This document shows, piece by piece, positions 1-13,600 of a stretch of 64,000 bases of DNA (positions are counted from its first letter, which is position 1; every line of letters starts with the position of its first letter). The DNA is from Ophiura sarsii. Its lineage: Eukaryota > Echinodermata > Ophiuroidea > Amphilepidida > Ophiuridae. The notes below the pieces were generated by a model. The model had not been told where the DNA came from. It worked only from the letters and a program-made list of their open reading frames with translations, and searched no databases. The stretch is taken from the NCBI GenBank assembly GCA_035610835.1, contig CM069455.1, positions 22,982,264-23,046,263 of the forward strand. Reading direction: 5' to 3'. The position numbers and the translations under genes were made by a program.

Positions 1-522
1 GGGACCACGCGTTCGAATAGCATGGTCGGAAAATGATTTCTTATTGTTTGTCAAATTAAAATCATTAACGTGTCTTGTTGGATAGTCGTGAACATCAGAG
101 CGTTTTTTGAAGTAATTTTTAAAAGACGTGGGGAGTTCATTTATTGAAAATTTGTACATAAAGACCCCAAGTTCAAGTGTGTGTATATTAGTTACCCTGA
201 GAAAATTATTTTTGGCAAATAAAGGTCCGGTATGACTTCGGTAATGACTCTTAGAAACAGTTCTTACTGCCAATTTTTGTAATTTAACTAATTTGTCTAA
301 ATACGATTTACACGTGTTTCCCCATATGAGAATTCCATAGCTAAGGTAGGGTAAGATTAAAGAACAATACAGAGTATGTAGTATACGGTCTGGGATGCAA
401 AATTTAAGTTTGTTCATAACACCAATATTGCGTGATACTGTTTTCGCCGTACAATCAATGTGATTTTTCCATGTTAGGCATTCATCAATTAGTACACCAA
501 GAAATTTGGTACACTTCAGTTC
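1..522 (-). mobile_element. Non-LTR retrotransposon fragment, C-terminal reverse transcriptase
   Basis: On the minus strand this stretch reads without a stop from about 522 to the window edge. It encodes the C-terminal part of a CR1/Jockey-like reverse transcriptase: the motif KFLGVLID, then LTWKNHI, LPYLSYGILIWG, KLQKLAVR and, near the edge, HAIRTRG. An in-frame TAA at 523-525 interrupts the frame just upstream of KFLGVLID, and no polymerase core is visible above it, so this is a 5'-truncated, dead copy. Its 3' end lies outside the window. The clade assignment is by motif style only. Confidence 0.8.
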
Positions 523-525
523 TTA

Positions 526-1461
526 TTCCAGCGGAAGCTCAGCCAAGTTCAGCCAACAAGAAGTTGAAATCACACTAAGAGTCGCACATATATGTTATAA
601 ACACTTAGTTTAATATTCAATGCCATCTAAACTGTTAAAAAAACCTAAAAAACTAAAAAAAGAAATCTGAAAAAAAATAGGACCGACCCTAAATCTGACG
701 AGCGGGAGGTCAAGGACAACATAACAATTTGTTGTCGTTGGCCTTAGCTCACTACGCATGCTTGTAAACCCACAAAATTTCGGAAACCAATCGGAGCAGT
801 AGATCGAGCGTATGTTTACGGAGGTCACCCTAGTATGACGTGTCCCTATTCCCGGTTCAGGAAACGATTTTTTTTATTTCCCGACTTCCAAGAGAGAAAG
901 ATTGATTATTGACATTTCCCTCTTTAAATTTGCAGTCATCATCGGTCGTCCTTGGACGGAACAATGAGAGCAACTTAGTTGCTTTCATCATTCTTTCTTT
1001 GGCTATTTGTTTACTCCATTGGTGCACCACGCCTAGTGGAGGTTGTATATAGGAATACATATTATGTGTCTGTGTACAGAAGACAGACCCGTGATGATCC
1101 CCTACTTTTTATGAAGGAGTCTGTGACCTTTTTAACGTGCTCGGGGATAGCTCTTCCCAAGTACCTTGCCCAAGGATACAAACATGTTGGCCGTAGCAAG
1201 CTAGAACTCACAAACTTTGTATTGTGAGTCCTGCATGCTATCCACTAGCAGTAGACACATCAAATTACCAGCATATCATTTAAGATTGTGCCAAACATGG
1301 TCAATGATTTTATGAGTTTCAAAAGAGGAAATTTTTGTCAAACTTGGAATCTACTATTTTCACAAACGAATCCATAATTTCTGTAAGAAACGTATGACTG
1401 TTAAATTTCAAAATTCCTAAGAAAGCCGAATATAGATCATAAGCACCCTGTAGACACTTAC
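526..1461. other. Non-coding stretch 3' of the last visible EGF exon
   Basis: AT-rich sequence that may hold the degraded upstream part of the non-LTR element (up to about 620) and otherwise unrecognised DNA. Two short opposing open frames at 857-1227 resemble no family I know. No further exon of the host gene with conserved cysteines and splice sites was found here, so the gene continues beyond the window or ends in an unrecognised exon. Confidence 0.4.
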
Positions 1462-1617
1462 AGACAGTCTCGCAGTTGTGTCCGATGAACCCAATAAGAC
1501 AATCACAGAAATAGTCAACATCTCCATCGTAGCTGTGATAGGCGTTATGACATACGCCACCGTTGTCGCAAGATGGTCGGTTACCAGAATTGCAGATTGC
1601 TAGGCTTGGGTTAATGT
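1462..1617 (-). CDS. EGF-like exon E1
   Basis: 52 codons, phase 1 at both ends. The acceptor is CAG at 1618-1620 and the donor CT|GTAAGT at 1461. Six cysteines in the EGF spacing are visible, including SCDNGGVC and the closing CDCLIGFIGHNC. It has no extra cysteine pair, unlike E5 and E6. The glycine-aromatic turn before Cys6 (GFIGHNC) is typical. It is the most downstream exon of the gene that I can support. Confidence 0.85.
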
Positions 1618-4600
1618 CTGGAAAACAACAAGGCAAAATATGTCAAAATGAAATAGTAGAACAAGGTTTTGGAATGATTTTAAAACAACATGGTAGAAAT
1701 GTGTGTGAATGCAAACTTTCTTATGCCAAGATGTCCTTGCTCTAATTTTAACTGCTAAAATATGTAAAGTGGTTAGGCATTCTTGTTTTGATGCTTTAAG
1801 GGGGGGGGGGGGGGGGGACTCAAGGAAGTTTTGATTTTATTTTTTGAATTTTGTGAGTGCTGTTATTATTGAACTATTAATCAAATGCATATTAAAGTAT
1901 ACATTTTTGGAAAGGAAATGGATCAGAGAAACAAAATTTTGTGTCAATTTTGATCAAAAATGTTGATTTGAGAAAAAATTCACTTTTTTGACCAAATTTC
2001 TTTTAAACAAAGCTAACAAAAATAATTTTGAGTAAAAAATGCCCAAAATGCTTGATTATAATGTAAAGACACTAACTTAGGGACAATTTTTTAATTTTTT
2101 TTAACCTAATCTGATATTTTTTGAAATTTTGACCAAAATGCCAAAAAAGTAAAACAAAATGGAAACTTTTTTTTGGTACTTTTTAGTCAACATTTCAAAA
2201 AATATTAGATTAGGTTAAAAAATGAGAAATTCTTCCCTAAGTTAGTGTCTTTACATCATAATCAAGCCATTTGGGCATTTTTTACTCCGTTATTTTTTTA
2301 AGCTTTGTTCAAAAAAATTAGGTCAAAAAAGTGATTTGTTTGTGGTTTTCTCAAAAAATCAACATCTTTGGTCGAAATTGATGCCAAATTTGGATTCTCT
2401 AATCCATTTCCTTTCCAACATTTTATACTTTTATATACATTTGATCCATAGTTCAATAATTACAGCACTCGCAAAATTCAGAAAGTGACTTCCTTGAGCC
2501 CCCCCCCCCCTTAATTCATGACAAGAAATTCATATTTCATACACTGGGAAAAAGCACTTATCAAAATAAACGTCATTTAAAGATCAGAACATGTAACCTA
2601 TTCCAAGGACAGTTTTCCATGTTGTGGGATTTTTGAATGTGTGCATAATCTTATTAGAATATTGAAGAATGTTACACCAACTTCATTCTAAAAAATTGGA
2701 TCAATTTTCAGTTGTCAGTGTACGTGGTATCCTTGTGAAGATTTAAATACTTGTAGATTTTCTTTCATTTCAATAAATGATGAGATATGGTATTGGAAAC
2801 TGTTTTATCTATTATAAATATTTCTCACACCAGATTCCTAAAAAAAAAACGCTACCAAATTCAAGGGCCAAAAATACATCTATCAAAAACCTTTCGTAAG
2901 TGCTCTTGCCCCTGAATATGTGTATATAAAGCAACACTTCCTATGCATAACCATTGGTCAGTTTTACTGTATACATGCTAAAGGGCCAAAAAATATACAC
3001 AATTTTGATAGGACAGCAACGACATATGTGACCAGTCACATCAAAAAGGACATGTTTTCGGCAAACACACTTTTGAGATAGATTTCACCAAATAGATTGG
3101 CCTCTACGAAAAAAAGAAAGAAAAAATATGCTTCTTCAAATCATATCTTGTGATTAAAAAGCCCAATTACCTTCAGTATGGTATCATTTCAGAGCATAAA
3201 ATGTGCTCTTTCAAGTCAAACCAATAACTCAGTTTTGACTTGGACCTCCCAACATGTCCATTTTGATGTGACGGGTCGCATATTTTACACGATTTTGACA
3301 GAACAGTGACGATATATTGTTTCATACCTGTAGGTAGGCCACAGTTGGTTCCAGAGAATCCATCAGCACACACACATGTATATTGTCTGTTAAAGTTGCC
3401 GTTGAGATTATTGTTATTACTGTTGAAACTATTGTAGCAGGTGGCTCCGTTGGCACATGGGGTATTGGAACAGCCATCAAATCCAGGTAATGTGACTGAT
3501 GGAGAAAGAGGAAAGAATGTTATTAAGGGGGGACTTAAGGAAGTTTTTTGTTGAATTTTGTTAGTGCTGTAATTATTGAACCATGGCTCAAATGTATATA
3601 AAAGTATACCTTTTTGGAAAGGAAATGGATCAGAGAATCCAAATTTGGCATCAATTTTGACCAAAAATGTTCAAAAAAAGTGAAATTTGTGATTTTCTCA
3701 AAAAATCTACTTTTTTGGTCAAAATTGACGCCAAATTTGGATTCTCTGATCCATTTCCTTTCCAAAAATGTATACTTTTATATGCATTTGATTAATAGTT
3801 CAATAATTACAGCACTCACAAAATTCAAAAAATCAAATCAAAAACTTCCTTAAGTCCCCCCTTAAAGCAGACCTGATAAAAATATGAATAAAAATTGAAC
3901 AAAAAACATATACACAGATGATCATATACATTTGAAATTAATTTGGTCACTTTTCATTGAATATACACTATACCATCATTGTTTCTGATGGGCAAGGAGG
4001 GGTTTCACATTTAATATTAATCAATCCAATTTTATTGATAAACAACATTGAAAAGCTTACAGATAAATGATGGAGTAGCAATGGGGCCTTTCACCATCAT
4101 CCGCAGGCACAAAATACATGAGACACATAAAAATTAAAACATTATATAACCGGAAATAAATACCAATGTAAAACCGGTAAATGAAAGGACCAAAAAGGGT
4201 CAGGAAAGCCTGCTTTCCATAATAAAAAAATTGCACTTAACATAAAAATATGAAAAGTTAACAATGATATGTGCCCAGAAGAACACAGAGGAGGATTGCA
4301 CCCTGTGAGCAAGTTGATTATTTGATGCTCGATGACCATTTAGATGTGTACTACATTGAACTGAATACAAGATACATCCTTATGGCATGAGAGAGTTAAC
4401 TTACCTTCAGATGTCTGGCAATTGATTCCCAGATATCCTTCGGGACACACACAGATGTAATAAGTAGAGTCCATGGTCAAACATGATCCACCGTTCACAC
4501 AAGGGAAGGAATTGCATGGGTTGATGTTGGTTGTGGTTACTGGGAAAGAATTTTTAAAACAAAATACAACATTAATATTTAAAACAAAATACAACATTAA

Positions 4601-7600
4601 TATTTAAAACAAAATACAACATTAATATTTAAAACAAAATACAACATTAATATTTTAAACAAAATACAACATTAATATTTAAAACAAAATACAACATTAA
4701 TATTTAAAACAAAATACAACATTTATATTAAACAAAATACAACATTAATATTTAGATGAAAGCTTATTAATCTTTGATCATAATAATACAAGATAGAATA
4801 CAAGGAATCTGTTTTGTCAGAAGTTACAGAATATTTTGGTTACTTATGGTAATTGACAATGGTCAAGATTTTTTTCTTCTACTGGGTTGGTGTTGGTCTT
4901 GATTATTTTAAAGGAAAGTTACCAATACAATAACAAAACGTTTTACAGTCCAACCTCTATTAACCGAACCAGGGTATATACCGAGCACTGTTCCGACTCG
5001 CATAGGTGACCTGTAGTAGTACATTACTCGGATTCACCACCATATTGTTGTCACTATATAATACCAATACTAACTATGTTCATAGTTGATACCAGTGAAA
5101 CTCTGCTTGTATATACAAGAGTATGCCAAACACTGTCCCGACTCATAGGTGACATTATCCCTTACCCCGATTCTCCACCACATAGTTCTCACTATAACAC
5201 CAATACTCACTATGTTCACAGTTGATACCAGTGAAACCCTGCTAGTATGTACAAGAGTATGCCAAACACTGTCCAGACTCATAGGTGACCTTGTCCCTTA
5301 CACAGATTCTCCACCATATAGTTGTCACTATAATACCAATACTCACTATGTTCACAGTTAATACCAGTGAAACTCTGCTAGTATGTACAAGAGTATGCCA
5401 AACACTGTCCCGACTCATAGGTGACATTATCCCTAACCCGGATTCTCCACCATATAGTTCTCACTATAACACCAATACTCACTATGTTCACAGTTGATAC
5501 CAGTGAAACCCTGCTTGCATGTACAAGAGTATGCCAAACACTGTCCCGACTCATAGGTGACATTATCCCTTGCATAGATTCTCAACCATATAGTTCTCAC
5601 TATAATACCAATACTCACTATGTTCACAGTTGATGCCAGTGAAACCCTGCTAGCATGTACAAGAGTAGGCCAAACACTGTCCCGACTCATAGGTGACATT
5701 ATCTCTTGCATAGATTCTCAACCATATAGTTCTCACTATAATACCAATACTCACTATGTTCACAGTTGATGCCAGTGAAACCCTGCTAGTATGTACAAAA
5801 GTAGGCCAAACACTGTCCAGACTCATAGGTGACATTATCCCTTACAGATTTTCCACCATATAGTTGTCACTATAAAATACCAACACTTTAATGTTTGCAA
5901 TTGACCCCAGTGAAACCCTGCTAGTATGTACAAGAGTATATACCAATCACTGTTCTGGCTCACAGGTGACCTGTATCTGTTATCCCTTACCCGGATTCTC
6001 CACCATATAGTTCAATAGAATACCAATACTCGCTCTGTTCACAGTTGATACCAGTGAAACCCTGCTAGTATGTACAAGAGTATATACCAAGCACTGTTCT
6101 GGCTCACAGGTGACCTGCACCAGTTATCCCTTACCCGGATTCTCCACCATATAGTTATAGTCAATAGAATACCAATACTCACTCTGTTCACAGTTGATAC
6201 CAGTGAAACCCTGTTGGCATGTACAAGAGTAGGCCGAGCATTGTCCAGCGATCACATTACATAGTCCTCCATTCGAGCATGGGTTATTTATGCATGGTGA
6301 TGAGATAACTGCAGGTGTAAGAATGCAAAGATACAATGGTTGGTTATAGAACACGTAGTAATCATGTTATCAGGGCTCAAATTAATCGAAGGCATCAAAG
6401 CCCCACCTAGTTGACTTGATGCCTTCAATTTCTGGCTGTTTTCACTCCATTCAAAAGTACATAATTGCCTTGGAGGAAGTTGGTGCCCCTTTCAAATTGC
6501 CTTAGATGGCATGCCTTATTTTGAGGCCTGCATGTTACTATTGTCCCTGTAGATAATCCATCCCTACCTAAATGTCCTTAATGATTGATAAAGTTTTAAA
6601 CATAAACATCAGTATTTTACGATGGCAATTTTTAAAGATATAACTATTACTTTGCCATAAGTGTAAAAAAAAGAAAATGGAACTGATAGAGCGTTGATCC
6701 TTTATTTTATATCCAAACCTCGGAGATAATAACACATTTTTGAGATATGCCATAGTAGCAGAACCAGACTTTTGAAGATGCTAGTAAAGATCTTTCAAAT
6801 CTCTATAGTTTAATCATAGTAAGGAGGCTTAGCCACCAATTTGGAACTGATCAAACTATAGACGCTCTTTGATGATAGCATTAGAGCTTGTTGAGGTACA
6901 AGTAAACAGTAGTCCTTAATAACACTTTCCACAAATTTTTCAGAAACCGTTCTCAAATGTTCAAGGTCTATCTGAAGGATTACTGAACCAATACTAGTCA
7001 TGTTTGTACAGTATTTATTTTAATGCATTTCTCATGGTGATTCCAAATATGATAATGAAATTCAATAATTTTGACATATTTGAAACATTGTGAAATTTTG
7101 GAATGTCGGCTGCAGCTGCTTGCCGCGTGGAAAGTGTCAACACTTTCCACGCGGCTGTTAGATTGACCATATCAAAACAGATTTGTCAGAAATATTTCCC
7201 TACTTACAAATTCCTAATCTCAAGAATTACTAAACCAATACTAGGCTTGTTTATACTTATTCTAATGTATTTGTCATGGTGATTCCAATTAGGGTGATGA
7301 AATTCAAAAATGTTGATATTTGTGAAAAAAATTGTGAAATATTGGAACTGTTGTCTGCCGTGTGGAAAGAGTAAACAATGATTGATTGTACTTACTCAAT
7401 TCACAGTTGAATCCAGTGAAGCATCCCTGGCATTCACATGTGTAGGTATTACATGATCCTTGTACACTGGAGCAGACAGCACCATTGTTGCATGGGTTGT
7501 TTGCGCATGGGTCACGTTCTGTCAAGTAAAGAAAGAAAAAAGTTGCTATAACAGGGAAAAAACAATTTATCATGGTCTTCTATGGGAATAGAACAATCAA

Positions 7601-10600
7601 ATGCAATATTTGTTTTATATATTATAAACATTTTATGTATCAGATAAACCTCACTACTTTTTGTTAAACTATGACTAAATTTAAAATCATGAGCCTTTTT
7701 GGGGGAGCCTTTGGACTGGTTCTCATTCAAATCCATAGAGGTATGGTATAAATGGAGTGCTGTGAATTAAATCCTGTGCCATCATCTGATGGAATAGGCT
7801 ACTTGTTCATGTAATAACCTTTTATTTTACTGAGATTCGCTTGACGGACAAGATGTATACATATTTTTGGTAGACATTTATTTGTGATTTTGTGATTTGG
7901 TTTAACATTCAACGTGTATTATATTTTAGTCTGGTTAAATTATGCAAAATATTAATACAATGATTATAGGTGAAAAACAATATCAAAATTGGTGGCCCTA
8001 TTTGAGACAAAAAAAGTACCTCAAATATTGTATCTTTGAGACAAAAAAATCTCACATTTTGGATATACAGGAGACAAACAAGTATTCCAAGTTTTGCACA
8101 TTAGAGGCAAAAAAAAGTATCTCAAGTTTTGAATATTAGACACTTTAAAAAGTATCTAAAGTTTTGCATAGAGACAAAAAAGTATCTCAAGTTTTGAATA
8201 TTAGACACTTTAAAAAGTATCTAAAGTTTTGCATAGAGACAAAAAGTATCTCAAGTTTTGAATATTAGACACTTTAAAAAGTATCTAAAGTTTTGCATAG
8301 AGACAAAAAAGTATCTCAAGTTTTGAATATTAGACACTTTAAAAAGTATCTAAAGTTTTGCATAGAGACAAAAAAGTATCTCAAGTTTTGCATATTAACC
8401 AATTGCTTCTCTGGTTTAATATGAAAAAGTGAACAATTCCATAGCTATATATGCCTCCAAACGTAGCTGGCATATTCAACTAAATCAAACCATTGAACCA
8501 AACGACAAGCAATTATAACTTACGTTCTTCGCAGAATTCCCCGGTGAAGCATCCATTACAAGAGCAAGTGTATTCCGTACAAGCTCCGTTAGGCGTAGTC
8601 ACACACTGTCCACCGTTCTCACATCCGTTGTTGGTGCAAGCGTTGTACTCGACCTGGCAGAATTGTCCGGAATAACACGACGGACACTGGCAGTAGTACA
8701 CGGTGCAGTCCGTGGCATCTGGGATACACTGGGCTCCGTTTTGGCACTGGTTGTTGTCGCATGGGTTGACGCGTTGCGTGCAGTACTGCCCGAAGTAACA
8801 GTCGGAACACTGGCATTGGTATTGGGTGCAGGAGCCGGCGATGGGTACGCAGGCGCCACCGTTGGAACACAGATCGGCGTCGCAGGCATTCTGGGCTGTA
8901 TACGGGTATGGAGAGAGTTTAGAGTCAAGAAAATATTGTGATATAAATAGCTATGATTTTTGATATTGTTGGTGCGTAAGGCATTTTTAAGCTTTATGAC
9001 ACTTCCATTTTTCTTATTTTATGTCAATTTGACACAGATTTATAAATTAAATCTGATGCACCGCCATTTTGCATTTCTACCATGGGGACAAATTAGACTC
9101 GATCCTACTGTCTTCCCTGTTTTACACACGGCCCCTGCGAAGACTGTATTTGGTCTGACCTTTTTGCCCGGATGGCGGCCATATAGAGGGACGCGGGGAC
9201 CCAGTCTAGGGACAATTTGGAGGCATGTTGGCATTTTCTGCACTCTTTCTGCTTATTTTAAAGCTGCTAACACGGAGAGATACACCTCGTGCAAAAGCGC
9301 GGCTACCTTCATTCTTTTTCGTAGTGTAGCTCCAAAAAATACTCTCATACCTCAAAATTTATAATAAATAATAGGGTAACACATTTCGTACCGGATAGTT
9401 TTGATGGTGGTCTTACTTTTTCTACAAGGTCGTGGTATTATATCAACATGCACATGACCCATATGTAATAACAATCTTAACATTTGAAAAATAAAGTGAT
9501 TTAAACTTACATATTTGACAGTCTTGTCCACTGTAGCACTCTTGGCAGAGACACGTGTATGTTGTCAGGCTTTCGATGACGCAAGTACCACCGTTCAGAC
9601 AGGGGCTGTTGAAGCATGGGTTGGCTGTATAAAGAATATGTTATTTAATTATAGAGGATTATTTACGGTTAAGGAATTAACTTCATGATATGGACAACTT
9701 ATCAGATATGATAGATTTTCCAAGTCAGAGGATATAGAAAATGGGGTTGTAAATATACACAGACACAAGTACAACCATTCTGGGCTGTTGAATCATGGGT
9801 TGGCTAGATAGAATGAAACAAGAATACCATCAATTAAGGTTCAGGAATAATATTGGGTCAGTGAACAGGCATCATTTGACATAGGGGCAGGATATTTGGA
9901 TAAATCTTCACTAAGAATAATCAAAAGTGCTAATTTATCATGATATTTTATTCTGGTAAAAAAGAAAATATTGGGGCAGGCAGTCTGTTCACTTGAACCA
10001 CTGGGTGTAATGCAATGTTATGTTATTGGTTCAAAAAGCCAAACAGTAGAAAAACAGCATAAATGGATAAATACATGTCCTGAAAAACCCCGAGATAAGG
10101 CAAAAGAAAAACGTCTACTGACAGACGGCCCATTCAATGACGTTATTAACATGGTCGACCCCAAAATGCTGTCATATATTTTTGGATAGTGAAATAATAT
10201 AGGCCAAAATTAAAATTTTCTCCAAAAAAAAAATTCCAAATATCGGAATTTCACCAGGTTGTTGGCTTATACGTGAAGGAAATAATGTTTCTAACATATA
10301 CCATAAGTTTTAAGATTATAGTATTAAGATATTTTTCAAAATGGTGATTTTAAGATATTGTAAGTTGGCATGTTGCCTTACTAATATTATACCAGCTTAC
10401 CTTCCTCCACGGTCAAAGTAAAGCTGCACTCTCCAATATTACCGGAGTTATCGGAAAACCTATAGGTAACCGTCGTAACACCGACACCAAAGAACTGTCC
10501 TGGTTGATGGGTCTGCGAGATCTTGTTAGTAGTTCCAGAATTGTCTGTTGCTGTTGGCTCTATCCATTCAATATTGGTGCCACCTGTACCGGTGAGGATG

Positions 10601-13600
10601 GTGACGACGATGTCCTCTGGACAGAAGACGACGGGATCGACGAGATCAGCTGAGAGAGTTGGGAAAAAGTGATAAACGGATTGTTTTTAAGCAGATTTGT
10701 GTAAGCTGGCTTAAGGAAATTTTTGATTTGATTTTTTGACTTTTGTAAGTGCTGTAATTATTGAACTATTAATCAAATGCATATAAAAGTATACATTTTT
10801 GGAAAGGAAATGGATCAGAGAATCCAAATTTGGCGTCAATTTTGACCAAAAAAGTAGACCCAACTTTTTTTTAACAAAGCTAACAAAAATAATGTTGAGT
10901 AAAAAATGCCCAAATCACTTGATGATGTAAAGACACTAATGAAGGGATGTTTTTTAATTTTTTTTAACCGTATCTAATATTTTTGGAAATTTTGACCAAA
11001 AAGTGCCAAAAAACATTCAAAATTGGTGCCACCTGTGCCCGTGAGGATGGTGACGATGATGTCCTCTGGACAGAAGAAGACGGGATCGACGAGATCAGCT
11101 GAGAAAGTTGGGAACGAGTGATAAACGGATTGTTATAATTAAATTTGGTCAGGTTTGCATTAGCTGGCATAAACAAATTTGAGCCAAAATTTGTGAGAAA
11201 TGCCTGTTAACTGCTACGTACAAAACCAGTATAAGCTACAATATAAAGTCAAGCGAGGATACTATTACTAGTGACACGACTGTAGATGTCATGAATGGGG
11301 AATAAAAGAGGCTTCTTAGTGGATTCTTCAGCTTTGTTTGTAGATTATTACCATTTGGACCAATATTTGCTGGACATGGCAAAGCAAATCAATAATCATG
11401 CATCGGTAACCAACCCAATGCAATGGATGAGTGTATATGCTGGCTAGGAATAATACATAGAGGGTTGAGCGCCAGAAGGCCATAACTAACTTTTGGGCAA
11501 AATGAGATTTTGGTACCAAAATAATCCATATAACATAGATTTTCGAAACCAAAGAGATAACTCATAAACCACTCTTAATTTGACTAAAACTAGAGTTATA
11601 AGTTGGGTGCTACATACAGTGTATTGTAAAGAGTCCCTAATATTTGAAAGTTGATTATCTCAGAATAGCACTTTTTGAGTTACGGCCTTCTGGCGCTCAA
11701 CCCTCGACATATCCTAGTAACACAATGTTAACACTTTCCATGCAACTATTGGTTTACCATACAAAACATATTTTTCATAAACTTTTCCCAACTTTCAAGA
11801 TCTATCTCAAGGATGACTGGACAAATACTAGACATATTTGTACTTATGTTAATGCATTTCTCATGCTGATTCCAAATATGGTTATGACATTTCATATTTT
11901 TGACATTTTTGAAACATTGTGTGAAATTTTGGAATGTCGTCTGCAGACGCCTGCCGCCTGAAAAGTGTTAAATAATAGATGTAATGATCAAGCAATAAAT
12001 AACTCCTTAATTTTTATGATAAAATGGAACTGCTAACAATTCTTCTATTAGACCCACCCCAACACCAATCCAAAAACCCAAACAACATAAACTTTAAGTA
12101 AGAAAGTGCTCTATCACATAAGCTCTCCGTTTCCTATCATTTCCACTTACTTTCTACAATGGTTACAGTAAAGGTACATTCAGCATTGTTGCCCGATGGA
12201 TCAGCAAATGTGTATGTCACCGAGGTCGTTCCCACGGTGAAGAACGTTCCTGGGGCGTGTGTCCTGCTGCTCATAGTAGATGTGCCAGAGTTATCGGAGC
12301 TAGTTGGCTCTGTCCAGGTGACGGTCTTGCCGGGTGTACCGAGGTTGACGCTATCGATGATGTTGGCAGGGCAGCTGAGGATCTGGGGTGGAACCTCATC
12401 AACTGTTTAGAGAGACAAGGTTTAGATAGCAGATTTTGTTCAATATTGTATTCAGACAATTTAAAAGTCACAGGCTATTAGTACGTACTTATTTTAATGC
12501 ATTTCTCATGGGGATTCCAAATATGGTAATCATATTCAATAATTTTGTTATTTTTGAAAAAAATTATGACATTTTGGAATGTCGTCTGCAGACGCCTGCC
12601 GCGTGGAAAGTGTTAGAATATCATTACCTAAAGAGTTTATATATTTTTAGACTTTATATACCAATTTTACCATATTTATCTAAAGCTCTCCAAGTCCAAA
12701 CTCCCAAGTCTCGTATAGAGTAGACATTCAAGATTTGGTTCCAATGTTCTTCCATCTCGGACACCATTTATAGACAAATAAATTTGAACAAAAGCACTGC
12801 TATTGTGATAATCATGAAATGCTCAAAATATATGCCAAGTATGTTCACTGTTTCTGTTACCTTAACGAAATGCTCAGAGCTGTATTTTATATATTTTTAT
12901 TCTCATAGTTGAAAAGAAATGATGAGCCTTTCATTCAAACTAATTTCTAAACAAACTCAATTGAATTGCTTACAGATGTTTAATCGCTAAACTAATTAAC
13001 CTCCCTACTTAACCCCCTGAGAACTACCGGCCGATTGGTCAGAAAGATAGATACATCATTTATTGCGCCAATCAGAGACAGTGTTGGTGCCAATTTAAGT
13101 TTGGGTTTTGTGCTTGGACACCACCAGCTGGATTGATTAGTGAGTGTGATTAGTGCCCTCTGTTGGCAGCTTTATCTTAATGTTTACAATCTGTATTCGA
13201 GGCAATTGACCCTTGACCGTGGGAAAGTACAAAAGCGCACATGAGATCGTCGGAGGAAAACAGTATTTTTACCATTTTAAAAGTCATTTTTATCAGCACT
13301 AAAAGTTGTGTCAGAACTCAGAAGTACCATGATTATAAGCACTAAAAGTTGTGTCAGAACTCAGAAGTACCAGTAAGTCGCAAAATAAAGAACTAACGCC
13401 ACGGCAAGTAAAATTGATGATGTATAGCAGTGTTGATTGAAATGGAATGCGTAAGAATTTTCCCGATCTTTGGCGTCGTAGTTGGGCCAATACAAGTAAC
13501 TCTAAAAGGATCTTTGGACCCTACATTCAAGTAAAAATACTAGTTGACCATGAACAGTGATGAAGTGATCGCCCCAAGAACAGTTATCATGATAAAAAGG

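Noticed and set aside
857..1227. Two overlapping opposite frames of 67 and 82 codons
   Set aside because: Neither shows a family resemblance or regular cysteines, and both are within the range expected by chance.
8090..8395. Regular repeats resembling a CRISPR array
   Set aside because: The repeats are head to tail without unique spacers, in a eukaryotic intron; it is a minisatellite. The same applies to 4555-4753, 5050-6140 and 57573-57731.
8663..8941. 92-codon plus-strand open frame opposite the EGF exon E6
   Set aside because: It is the antisense shadow of a GC-rich exon with regular cysteines; the minus frame has splice sites, phase and domain support.
9971..10189. 72-codon plus-strand gene
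   Set aside because: No recognisable domain, no splice context and a location in the middle of an intron of the host gene.
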